The notes under the pieces: model-generated
What the model saw: only the letters and a program-made list of their open reading frames with translations
The model's database searches: none
What the model was told of the DNA's origin: nothing
Part shown: positions 1 to 11,127 of the stretch, one piece after another
Layout: every line of letters begins with the position of its first letter
How positions within the stretch are numbered: the stretch's first letter is position 1
Program-made: the position numbers and the translations under genes
NCBI GenBank assembly: GCA_963402885.1
Contig: OY727094.1
Location: 33,048,501 to 33,112,500, forward strand
Direction: 5' to 3'
Origin: Antedon bifida
Lineage: Eukaryota > Echinodermata > Crinoidea > Comatulida > Antedonidae
DNA: 64,000 bases

Positions 1-55
1 TTCCAATACACTACCGTTACTCAATGCAACACAATAAACAATCATTATTTGTTAC

Positions 56-89
56 CTGTTGCCATGGTGTCTATTTTGTGTCTTCATTT
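56..89 (-). CDS. Unit 0 NLR gene, start exon (partial gene, runs off the left edge)
   Basis: A 34-base exon on the minus strand, bounded by a TTTTTCAG-like acceptor (complement of 90-98) and a GTAAC donor. It carries ACACCATGG, a strong Kozak context, so translation would start at 65..63 and contribute ATGGCAACAG, ending one base into the fourth codon. The same layout recurs at 16332-16364 and 39185-39217, where the exon joins the death-effector-like exon in frame. Here the next exon lies beyond base 1. The call rests on paralogy with units 1 and 2, since the exon alone is too short to recognise. Only 10 of its bases are coding. Confidence 0.5.
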
Positions 90-172
90 CTGAAAAATAA
101 TTTAATTTACAAATAAATAAATCTACTTCCGGTAGGATGTATATTTAGGAAGTGTCGTTTCATACTCTTTCA

Positions 173-224
173 TGCTCTGTCTACACTATCAAACTAGTTT
201 GACAAAAAAGTGTGATGTGCCCAA
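173..224. repeat. Half copy of a palindromic MITE
   Basis: Matches the left arm of the 142-bp palindromic element at 20139-20280 (GCTCTGTCTACACTATCAAA, then a run ending GTGATGTGCCCA) and stops there. The right arm is absent, so this is a truncated copy close to the unit 0 NLR start exon. Confidence 0.55.
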
Positions 225-1320
225 TAATAATTAAATGATATACAGTATTAACAAGAACATAAATAATAAAATAATAATAAACAATATAATATTTAAATTA
301 AATGACATCTTTAATAGGTCTAATAATATTTTCTTTAAAAAATAACATATTAATAACATTGATAATAATACTAATAATAAATAATAACACTCCATCAAAG
401 TTAAGTATTGTACTTTTTTGCTCTTTAGTTTCTTTATTGTACAATCCGTTTCCTTTCTTATAAATGTTTATTTTTTATTTTCTCTTGTCACAAACTCCCT
501 TTATGTATGTTTCCGAGCGGTTGAAAATACTTTAGGAACTCCCTTGTGACATAAAAGTATACACACAAAATCCACAAAGTTGTAAAATAACTCAAAACAA
601 AGCTTTTATTTCAATAAACTTCAACTTTCAACAATCCAGTAAGCACTTTAAACAACAGCTTCACAATATTAACCTTTACAATCTAATATCCAACATCTAA
701 TATCCAATTACCTTCTTCAAAATAAATGCTTCAATCAAAAATCCTTCTCCCTCCTTACAATTGTCATACTTCCCCTTATATACAATATGTTCATAACCTT
801 CTAGATCATTCCTTATACTTCTTACTCTATTGGATTACAGTTTATAGTATACTTCTGGAATGTTCCTGATTGTTCTTATATTAATTATACATGGTTTCTT
901 AAATCTAAACATACTCTTATTCTAGAATGTTCATGTAGATACTATGTTACTGTATATGTTAGGGAATGGTAATTTATTACATCTCTTTATACTTTTATTT
1001 AGCCTTCAGGCTAACATAATGTATGTAAGAACGTGTGCCGCCGATTTAAAGGCTTATGTTCAATAAAGTTTTATTTTATTTATTTATTTTTTATTTTCTA
1101 GAAATCAAATACCAAAAACAAAGGAACTTAACCAATCAGCATCGATTAATTGACTTACAGGGTGGAGCCTAAACCCCCTATAAAGAGGCAATATATTGAA
1201 ACAAAAAGAGTCCGAGTTTTAAGTCGAAAAAGAAAGTTCGAATGAGAGGGTCTAAGGCTTGATGCCAAAATGCTTCGTTCTGCTTGCATATACAGTTATA
1301 GTTTTATAAAAGGAGTATGT
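225..1320. other. Gene-free AT-rich stretch with a possible LINE 3' end
   Basis: I see no gene. Most of it is AT-rich sequence with TAATAA runs. Bases about 985-1090 hold AGCCTTCAGGCTAACATAAT, then GTTCAATAAAG and a T-rich tail, which looks like the 3' end of a LINE or a polyadenylation region. That reading is tentative. Confidence 0.3.
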
Positions 1321-1324
1321 TAGG

Positions 1325-1528
1325 GAAGGCTGGTTCCCTGTCTGAATCATAGAGGAAAGGAGTGGGACAAGAGAATGAAAGAAACGGAAGAGAGACAAGA
1401 GAACCGAAAACATGTCTGCTCGAGATGATACGTAAGTATCTTAAGAAGGCTGGTTCCCTGTCTGACTCATGAAAAAGTGGGACAAGAAAAGAAAAGAAAC
1501 GGAAGATAGACAAGAGAGCCGAAAACAT
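1325..1528. repeat. Two-copy tandem repeat of about 120 bp
   Basis: AAGGCTGGTTCCCTGTCTGA starts at about 1325 and again at about 1445. Both are followed by GTGGGACAAGA and an AAGAAACGGAAGA-type purine tract ending CCGAAAACAT. The repeat holds a 78-codon minus-strand open frame that I take to be chance. Confidence 0.6.
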
Positions 1529-1984
1529 ACACAAAGACAAAGAAGCATCATTCCAGACTCCATTACAAAACGGTAGTCTGACTTCGTTTTTATTATTATT
1601 TTTCGGTCAAGTTGGACGAGAATAGAACTTTCAATGATTTCAAGATCTTTGATTCATTGCGTATGAGTATAAATTGAATGTAGCCTTATTACTAGAACCC
1701 TACTTAAAATATAAGCAGAAGTATTATATCTTATGCCTATATTATTATGATATATTGTTTATTGTGATCAGGGACAACTTCCTGTTGTGATGGCATTCTT
1801 CTGTTCAGAGAAACTCGCTGTTTATTGTTACGACTATTATGTGGAATAGGGCCTACGTTCAGTTATTTAACAAAACCACGTGAAGCCACACCCTATCCCC
1901 TAACTAAAAAACAAAGTCATCAGAACTACACCTATATTCTCATTGTTTTGCAAATAAATGTTCCGAACTAATTAAAATGAAATT

Positions 1985-2239
1985 GTAAACTTACAAATTG
2001 GCTTAAGACTGGACTGTAACTGGATCTCGTATCTGGACTATCAATATACCGATACAGTCAAATGTGACGATTTATAGCAGCAACTGCACCACTCCCTTTG
2101 ACGTCAACTACTGTATAATTCAGTGTAAACTTACAAATGGCTTAAGACTGGACTGTAACTGGATCTCGTATCTGGACTATCAATATACCGATACAGTTAA
2201 ATGTGACGATTTGTAGCAGCAACTGCACCACTCCCTTTA
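1985..2239. repeat. Two-copy tandem repeat, period 139 bp
   Basis: Each copy runs from GTAAACTTACAAAT through GGACTGTAACTGGATCTCGT and CCGATACAG to CTGCACCACTCCCTTT. Units 1 (17413-17525) and 2 (about 40763-40856) hold one copy each, so the second copy arose in unit 0. Confidence 0.75.
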
Positions 2240-2477
2240 CTGAGTAATTAGTATTCATAATCCACGTATATGTATGCTATATTGACTTTGTCCGTGACGT
2301 CACAAAAGCTTTTCCACGGTCCAACTGTCTTTCTGTTGAAACACAATGTACACGATTATTATATCGGCACCGTCGAATCGTACGACGTCTATAAATATTC
2401 CATTCAAAATTCCATAGAAAGTATTTTTAGAAAATTACCAGCTCAGAATCTTTTTAAATAATATTTAAAAACTGCAA

Positions 2478-3957
2478 AACGTCATGGTATGGAATTATGT
2501 TACAAGTGGTTAGAGTTGAATATACTTCGTCCATGCACCCACAAAAAACGGAGTGCATTTTGTTTAAAAGAAAAGTTTAAAATATTGAGAATTCCAAATC
2601 ACTTTTAATGATCATAATATCCTTTAGTCATGATTCCATAAGTACCTTGGTTTACAAATTGATAACTGTATTTCAAATGAAGAATATGTTACATGTATTA
2701 TTATGAAACAAAAGCAAATTCGACCAGATTGAAATTTCTGTACAGGCAGCAGGCTAGCTGTTTGGACAAGCAAAGTAGGAAACTGTTATGCTCTGCATTA
2801 ATTCAGTGTATTTTCGACTATTTAGACTATTCTGCAACAGCCTGGTATTCTGGTATAACTTCATTCCTTCCAAATAAACTCCAGGTAACCCAAAACAAAA
2901 TTGTACGGTTTATTCTCAACATTGCCTCTATTGGTCAGGAACAACCAAGGCTGTTGGTTATCTGAACATAAACAACAGAGTTAAATTTCTAAGATAGACT
3001 TCAGGTATTATAGGTCCACGCCTATAAGATATACCATGATGTAGATTCCACTTTTTTAGCAGACAATTTTACAAATATTTCTAAACAACATACGTACTGT
3101 ACGAGGAAATTAATGAACATTTTGTAATTCCTAATATCAAAGTGTTGGATTCGAAAACATTCTATTATAATACTATTAAAGATTGGAATAATGTTCCATC
3201 AAACATAAAAGGTATAAAAACACCTAATGAGTATAAACATGTTATAAAGCTTTATCTTAGTAGGCCTAATGTGCATAGGGAGACTAATGCATTGTGAACT
3301 GTTGTTATATTTTTGAATTTTTCTATGTTTTTGTTATAATGACCCCATTGAATAGCTTAGCTCTATGGGTAATCCTTGGTATGTTGATTGTACCCCATTG
3401 GATAGCTTAGCTCTATGGGTAATCCTTGGTATGTTGATTGTACCCCATTGGAAAGCGCTTCTAGATCTAAGGATAATCCTTGGTATGTTGATTGTACCCC
3501 ATTGGAAAGCTCTTCTAGATCTAAGGGTAATCCTTGGTATGTTGATTGTACCCCATTTGAAAGCTTTTCTAGATCTAAGGGTAATCCTTGGTATGTTGAT
3601 TGTACCCCATTGGAAAGCTCTTAGATCTAAAGGTAATCCTTGGTATGTTGATTGTACCCCATTGGAAAGCTCTTCTAGATAGATCTAAGGGTAATCATTG
3701 GTATGTTGATTGTACCCCATTGGAAAGCGCTTCTAGATCTAAGGGTAATCATTGGTATGTTGATTGTACCCCATTGGAAAGCTCTTCTAGATCTAAGGGT
3801 AATCATTGGTATGTTGATTGTACCCCATTGGAAAGCTCTTCTAGATCTAAGGGTAATCCTTGGTATGTTGATTGTACCCCATTGGAAAGCTCTTCTAGAT
3901 CTAAGGGTAATCATTGGTATGTTGATTGTACCGAATAAAACAAACAAACAAACAAAA
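2478..3957 (+). mobile_element. Degenerate LINE 3' half (CR1/Jockey-like reverse transcriptase C terminus)
   Basis: Present in unit 0 and absent at the matching place in units 1 and 2, so it is a unit-specific insertion. An open stretch at 2693-2965 encodes LKFLYRQQA, then LIQCIFDYLDYSATAWYSG and NKLQVTQNKIVRFILN. These are typical of the post-RT thumb and connection region of CR1/Jockey-group LINEs. A later frame at about 3110-3297 encodes YNTIKDWNNVPSNIKG, the usual C-terminal motif. Frameshifts and stops separate the two, so it is dead. The 3' UTR is the 54-bp minisatellite listed separately, and it ends in AATAAAACAAACAAACAAAC, a CAAA-type tail. Confidence 0.75.
3341..3932 (+). repeat. 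54-bp minisatellite in a LINE 3' UTR, about 11 copies
   Basis: The unit runs TAATCCTTGGTATGTTGATT, GTACCCCATTGGAAAGC, then TCTTCTAGATCTAAGGG. The first copy is a 50-bp variant and most others are exactly 54 bp (starts at 3421, 3475 and 3529). Because 54 is a multiple of three, several frames on both strands stay open. Those open frames are a by-product of the period and not genes. Confidence 0.9.
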
Positions 3958-4369
3958 ATGTATCCGACTTACAGTAATGTTAAAATTGCAATTTGTGATT
4001 GAAGATAATATTTTTTCTGGTACAGTAGGTATATTGATGATTGTATCCAAACACACTTATACAAATATAAATTGCCAAAGAACTATCAATTATTCCAATA
4101 TTCATTTGGAAGCAACTTCACCCCTTAGGTCAACTTTAATATCGGGATGACTTGCCGCTATTGACTTTGGCCGTGACGTCACAAAAGCTGTTCCACAGTC
4201 TAGTGCAGGTCTTTCTGTAGAAGCACAATAGGGTACTACTAAGTCTATACTTATTCACTCAAAATTACACAGAAACTATTTTTAGAAAAACACACAGAAT
4301 CCTCGATTTAAATGTCAAGATCAATATACATAATAGAATTTTTAAATAAAACGTACGGTAACCTATTTG

Positions 4370-5337
4370 GTTCTGAAAATGACGTGAGTTTCTCAACGTT
4401 TCGATCAATTATGCTTTGATGTTCATAGATAATTATGATCCGACGTCCTGCTTAAGAGTGAGGAGTTTGTTTTCTGATTCTCACAAACAGGATGATCAAA
4501 GTAAATTAATGATTGAAACGTCGAGAAACCCAACAATTCATTCATTTCAGAACTAATATATACGCGTACGTGGGTACTGCAAACTTTATATACATTTGAT
4601 TTCGCCAAGCAAACCTTCAAACAATTCTCATATTGTTCCATTGTCTTTCTTTGTCCAGTCGGCATTCATCATTTTATACCTTTTACATATTTGCTATAGT
4701 GTTTTTTATTACATGCTAAAACTGGAATCTTCACCGTCATCGTCACTGCGCCGGCAATATTACAAAACAATTGTTGTTGTACTGTATTTAAATGCTGGGT
4801 ACGAAAAAACTAAACGAATTGAATTATATTTTGATATCGAAATAGTGAAATTGGTAAAATAAATTATTTTAAAAAAACTGGTACGGTGTCATGTTGTCCG
4901 TTGAAGGCGCTCTTTGGCTTCTATTTAAAACGAGTAGAGCAGGTGGTTAATGGTTTGGTATCAATTCACACAGCGCGGCCTTTATGAATAATAAAAAGGT
5001 GTAGGCCTAGGCCTAGGCCTGATGTAGTTTCTTCTAAGAGCCACAAAACTTAGGTAAGCTGGGTGTTAGTTTGTTTCTTTTTTGGTAATACGCTAGGCCT
5101 AGACTCTACTGGTGCCTGCATGGCACCTAACTAACGTGACAAATAATTATGAACACATCAATTGTTGTCCCTATAATACCATGATAATACTAAAATAGGC
5201 CTCCACCACACACAGGCAGCCAGCAGTCGTGTCGTTTTTCTCTCTTTTCTAGCCCACACAAACTAGAGAGTCGCAGGAGGGAAGTGTGACTTCTAACTAG
5301 CCTAGTTTAGTAGCCTACTACTATCTAGGCCTGGGCC
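4370..5337. other. Start of unit 1: gene-free sequence upstream of the HELLS fragment
   Basis: This block recurs at about 26911-27847 and 53198-54140 and marks the unit start. It is AT-rich, then shows CACAGCGCGGCCTTTATGAA, AGGCCTAGGCCT runs and CACAAAACTTAG followed by GTAAGC, a good splice donor of what may be a noncoding exon. Small open frames at 4423-4862 are not conserved in frame among units, so I do not call them. Confidence 0.4.
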
Positions 5338-6105
<768 letters not shown>

Positions 6106-6432
6106 GTAAGTTAAATAAATAATTACTACATTTTATTACAGCGTGATCAATAATCTGCCATACGATTTACACACAGAGTGTCATATGTAAAGAAGTATTT
6201 GTGCTGAGTGAAGTTGAGCCTAACCTAAATTGATTCTACCCAGCTTATATTTCACATACCAACTTAAGTCTGTTCATAACCTAGTCTTTCCTACCACTTT
6301 CACTGTTTGGAAACCACCATCATGTTTATAGAAATATCCCAACATGTTTGTAATGAATTTATAGCAATGTAAATTTGCCTCCAACTTTATACAAGCTGTT
6401 TAAATAATAAGGTGGTAAGATAAATTGTTTGA

Positions 6433-6585
<153 letters not shown>

Positions 6586-6614
6586 TAAGTATTAATTGTC
6601 AATTTGGATCCGGT

Positions 6615-6783
6615 CCTGCTCCAGTTGAGGTTCGCAACAGATTGTGCGTCGTACAGCATTAGTGACTTTTTGTTTTCATGACGTGTCATGCAGCTACACG
6701 CATTTCGAGGAAAAAGAACATGGAACATGGTGCGTCGTGAAAACAAAACAAAATGCGACATAATTTTTATTTTCCGGAGCAGG
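6615..6783. mobile_element. Imperfect palindromic MITE in a HELLS intron
   Basis: It starts CCTGCTCC and ends GGAGCAGG, about 169 bp. Internal pieces pair across the centre (TTTTTGTTTTCATGACG against CGTCGTGAAAACAAAAC, CATG blocks, CGTGTAGC). An identical-length copy sits at 29516-29684 in the same intron of unit 2. No coding content. The family is not recognised. Confidence 0.45.
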
Positions 6784-8280
6784 TGTGAAAGGCAAACATG
6801 TCAATCACTGCCCACCAAACAATTTCCCTCTGTATAAGAACAAAACTGATGTGTATGTAAATTTTCTTTATTTTATATTTCAGGTTTGAATTGTTTTAAT
6901 TCATTTTCAAGTCACGAAGATGAAGAAGCCATTGTAGCTAAGGAGAGAGAACAACATGTTATATCCATGATGCACCAGGTACTGCCAACAAATCATTTAA
7001 CAGTGTCTTAGATCAAAAACGAAAGGAACGGTAATTGCTCCATCTATCAGACCGATTGTTAAATCGACCAATTATAGTCCCGATGAGATTGGAACAGATT
7101 ATACTGGGCTTAAATGCATGCACAGATTAATGTTGATATTTTCTGTTTGTAATTTTATTCTGTATTAAAACTGTTTGTATCTTATAGATCTTGACGCCAT
7201 TTTTATTACGACGCTTAAAGACAGATGTTGACCTGACAATACCTTCAAAGAAAGAGATCATTGTAAACGCACCAATGATGAGTATTCAACAAGAATTCTA
7301 CGCATCAACTCTAGACAGGTCAATTATTGATAAGGTCAAACCCAAGGTAAGAACAGTGCATCACGTGCCATGGCTCTCTTATAATCAACCTAGCTGCCTA
7401 CAAGCCAGAGTATCTAGGGTTAGTTAACATGAAATTAGAAACACATGCTAAAATAAATGAGTCGAGATTCTGCAGCTGAGAAATTGCAGTAAGAACTAAC
7501 CAATGATTAGTTGATAACTAAAAGAAGAGGTAACATTGACCCCAAAAGGTCGACCCAAGAGAGGATGCTCTAAAACGGTCGACTGCTCCATTGTATTTAA
7601 TGAAACTGAGGAATCTGATGATGCTTAAGATTGGTACAAAAAGATTAGAGACACATTTGCCAAGTGAGTTTACAATAGTTGTAGTAGAGAAGTCTAGGCG
7701 TGAGTACCATAAAGTTAAGATTGAATGGGAAAAATATTTCGTTGTATTCAGGTGGCATGGGGTGGGTGCTTTGTTGAAATTATTCTTTGTAGTATGGTGT
7801 TGGTTAGTGCTATATCTATAATGTCCTGTAGTCGGAACAGATGCTTAGCACCTGGTGAGAGGGTGTCCCTGTCCACTTCCACCAGTACAACATCCATGAG
7901 TACATTACTTTATACCCCTTTTATTATTTATTTCAGAGAACCAACTGCACCTGGTGTGACCCCATCAAATACAGAATCAGTAGTTAATATTAAGCTTCAA
8001 AACATTGCAATGCAACTAAGAAAATGCTGTAACCATCCTTACCTACTGGAATATCCACTTGACCCGGTCACGCAACAGTTCAAAGTTGACGAGGATCTTG
8101 TCAAGTCATGCGGAAAGCTTTTAGTGTTGGAGAGGATGTTACCTGGACTAAAGAAGCGTGGACACAAGGTATCAATCTTAAATTTTCATGTTAGTTTAAA
8201 AGAATGTAATAAGTTAATGAAATTGGCAATTGGTACCAGATTATTTTATAAAAACATCTGAATTATATGTCTGTTTGTCT

Positions 8281-8443
8281 GTAGGTCCTGATCTTTTCCC
8301 AGATGACCTCAATGTCTGATATGTTTGTAGGTTCTCATCTTTTCCCAGATGACCCAGATGACCTCCATGTCTGATCTGTTTGTCTATAGGTCCTTATCTT
8401 TTCCCAGATGACCTCCATGTTTGATCTGTTTGTTTGTCTGTAG
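8281..8443 (+). repeat. Tandem array of splice acceptor plus exon start (unit 1)
   Basis: Four acceptor-plus-exon-start blocks (GTAGGTCCTGATCTTTTCCC followed by AGATGACCTCAATG) lie in a row, with acceptors near 8283, 8329, 8389 and 8443. Only the last continues into the full motif IV exon. The three earlier ones revert to intron sequence (TGATATGTTTG). Spacing is irregular here (46-59 bp), whereas unit 2 has an exact 50-bp period. Confidence 0.8.
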
Positions 8444-8762
8444 GTCCTCATCTTTTCCCAGATGACCTCAATGCTTGACATACTTGAAGATTACTGCCAC
8501 TTAAGAAACCACAACTACTGTCGTCTTTGAGAGACAACAAAAGGTAAGCACCTGTATGGTGAAGATAAAGAAATTTAGAAGATTATTTGGAAGAACTTGT
8601 AAATATAAATGATACTGAATTAAGTTGATACACACATTCTGATTTTAGCAACTACTGCTGTATTATGTTAATTAGTATTATGAATGTTTTTACTTAGAAA
8701 AAATAAAAAATGTGTTTGTCTTAATTTTTACCAAATGTCAACCTAATGCTAATTATCTTTAA

Positions 8763-8900
<138 letters not shown>

Positions 8901-9840
8901 TAAATAAATAATTACTACATTTTATTACAGCGTGATCAATAATCTGACATACGATTTACACACAGAGTGCAATATACTTTTTTGCTGCGCACTTTTTGCA
9001 CTCAAGTGCATGATAGTGAAAAAATAAAGAGCACACTAGTGACTCATTTCAGCGCGTCTGATTGGCTACATCCTTGAACCCATGTTATAATAATTAGTCA
9101 CAAGCTTGTGGTGTAATGTTTGTTTTAGTGTAGTGACTTTCAATACATTGTAAAGTAGCATTTATAGTTATATTATAGAACCCACAGTCAGATCTACAAG
9201 CCCAAGATAAGATAGATTCCACAGAATTGGTCAAGAAAAGCCAGTGATTGTGTACAGGTTAGTGACCATTAACACCATTGACCAGAAGATAGTGGAGAGA
9301 GCAGCTGCAAAGAGGAAGCTGGAGAAGATGGTCATTCATCAAGGTCAGTTTTGTCTTTCACACCTCCCTAAAAACCCTCCTGAACAATAAACGATGAATA
9401 CGTTAAATTAATCATATTGTTTTATAGACTTCTACAGTAGTATGCAAACTTCTAGGCATTGATTGTTCTCATTCATTTCAAGAATTCATTATCTTGTTTT
9501 TTTTAGGTAAATTCAAAGGCAGTAAAACTATGGTGAGAGACTCAAAAGCTGTGATGGATCCCATGGAACTACTAAAAGTGTTACGCTCCACTCATCACTC
9601 TTGCATTATCAAAAACTGTGAAGAACAAGTCATCAGCGACGCAGATCTTGAGCTCCTATTGGATCGCAGCGACCTTGTGTTTAAGGTTCTGGAATCCTGC
9701 GATGAGAATGTCATGGAGTTAAAGATCTCAGTACTGGGTTCACATACTGTATACCCAATATTGCACAAATTGAAATCTGGGATCGTTAATGGTATTTATG
9801 ACATTTATTTCTATGCAAGTAGTTACTGTTGTTTTCGGCA

Positions 9841-10128
9841 CAGCACAGTGTTCAGGTTTAAACTATTGTTAACACCAAGTGTTATTACAAGTCAGCACAG
9901 TGTTCAGGTTTAAACTATTGTTAACACCAAGTGTTATTACAAGTCAGCACAGTGTTCAGGTTTAAACTATTATTAACACCAAGTGTTATTACAAGTCAGC
10001 ACAGTGTTCAGGTTTAAACTATTGTTAACACCAAGTGTTATTACAAGTCAGCACAGTGTTCAGGTTTAAACTATTGTTAACACCAAGTGTTATTACAAGT
10101 CAGCACAGTGTTCAGGTTTAAACTAAAG
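9841..10128. repeat. 52-bp minisatellite after HELLS copy 1, about 5.5 copies
   Basis: The unit starts CAGCACAGTGTTCAGGTTTA, continues AACTATTGTTAACACCAAGT and ends GTTATTACAAGT, with starts at 9841 and 9893. The HELLS reading frame runs into it and ends inside the second copy, so any read-through C terminus is repeat-encoded. Confidence 0.95.
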
Positions 10129-10129
10129 T

Positions 10130-10737
10130 GTTATTACTCTTACAACATAAAGAAAATCAAAGACTGTACACAAATATATCTGAACATTAAGTAGAACTTT
10201 TAATTATTCCAATCTATATATTTTCACCCTTAAATTTATTTTATACAGGATTATATTTCACTATTTCGACATCATAACATAAAAAATAAGTCTACATCAA
10301 AAAATATATTTAAAAACACACCAATGAAACTAATCATTGATATCAAACTATATTTTATAATGTCTTCATTGTTTGATTTTTGTCATTTTTAGTTTTACAA
10401 ATTCTACTACAACTTTGTTCTGTTGTTGTTACTGTGCCAAAGACATCTCATAATGTGTTTATTTGTTAATTTAATTTCTAATTACGTTTTCATTTAATAA
10501 AACTGCTTTTGATAACTAATTACGTTTCATCATTATGTTCATGTTATGTTTTGTAGTTTCAAGTTGTACCACTTTACTTTTAGTATTGGATGGTTAAAAC
10601 CATCCAATACTAAAAGTAAAGGGTGAAATTACATTTACGATTTAATATTATTTTATCACATAATATTATCACATAATTATTTTAAAACACGCACAACCAA
10701 TTCTATACAATATATCAAGTAAAAAACATTGCATTAT
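10130..10737. other. AT-rich spacer between HELLS copy 1 and the signal-peptide exon
   Basis: No open frame of note. It includes AATAAA-like signals that could end either neighbouring transcript, and the perfect palindrome at 10572-10621. The sequence is about as similar to unit 2 (33100-33693) as the genes are. Confidence 0.4.
10572..10621. repeat. Perfect palindrome with 24-bp arms
   Basis: Arms beginning CTTTACTTTTAGTATTGGAT pair exactly around a 2-base centre. In unit 2 (33528 onward) the left arm is identical while the right arm is unrelated (CATTCAACCTAATTATAAAG), so the right arm was rewritten to match the left in unit 1. Confidence 0.9.
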
Positions 10738-10745
10738 TATAAAAG
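10738..10745 (+). promoter_or_regulatory. TATA box upstream of the signal-peptide exon (unit 1)
   Basis: TATAAAAG, a consensus TATA element. Transcription about 30 bases downstream would start near 10768. That leaves the ATG at 10790 as the first in the message and puts the ATG at 10763 outside it. Confidence 0.45.
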
Positions 10746-10762
10746 AATCATTTTCATTAAAT

Positions 10763-10903
10763 ATGGCAGCACAGCTTATAAAGATTATAATGAATAAGAA
10801 ACAAACATTCTTGTTTATCTGCATGCTACAGCTGTTAATAATTATTACTTCCGTTGCTAGTGTGCCGCGTGCGGAAGTACGCGCGCGCGCTCCGTCGATG
10901 AAG
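10763..10903 (+). CDS. First coding exon of a putative secreted protein (signal peptide), unit 1
   Basis: An open 141-base exon ends at ATGAAG followed by GTAAGT, a consensus donor in phase 0. The better start is the second ATG (10790). It gives a classic signal peptide: a basic N-region (MNKK), a hydrophobic core (TFLFICMLQLLIIITSVA) and a probable cut after VAS, then a short arginine-rich tail (VPRAEVRARAPSMK) up to the splice site. The first ATG would add nine residues. A TATA box lies 52 bases upstream of the second ATG. The whole exon is identical in unit 2. I cannot find the next exon: it would have to lie beyond the opposite-strand NACHT exon or inside unseen sequence. The mature product is unknown, and a short secreted peptide is possible. 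Confidence 0.5.
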
Positions 10904-11127
10904 GTAAGTATGTCAAAATAAAATGTTTAAAAACATTTTATGTTTTAGATTATCATATTGATTTAATCTACTATACGATTTATATATAAAAGGTCGTTTT
11001 TATATTGAATACAAATTTAATGTTAGAAATGCAATTATTTGCGATATTAAAAATTGACACCAGCTTGCTGCGAGATTTAAAAATGTGTCTGTTATATAGT
11101 AGAAGTAACATACGTTATCAGTGAAAA

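Noticed and set aside
3365-3947. Overlapping open frames of 69-112 codons on both strands
   Set aside because: They are produced by the 54-bp minisatellite, whose period is a multiple of three.
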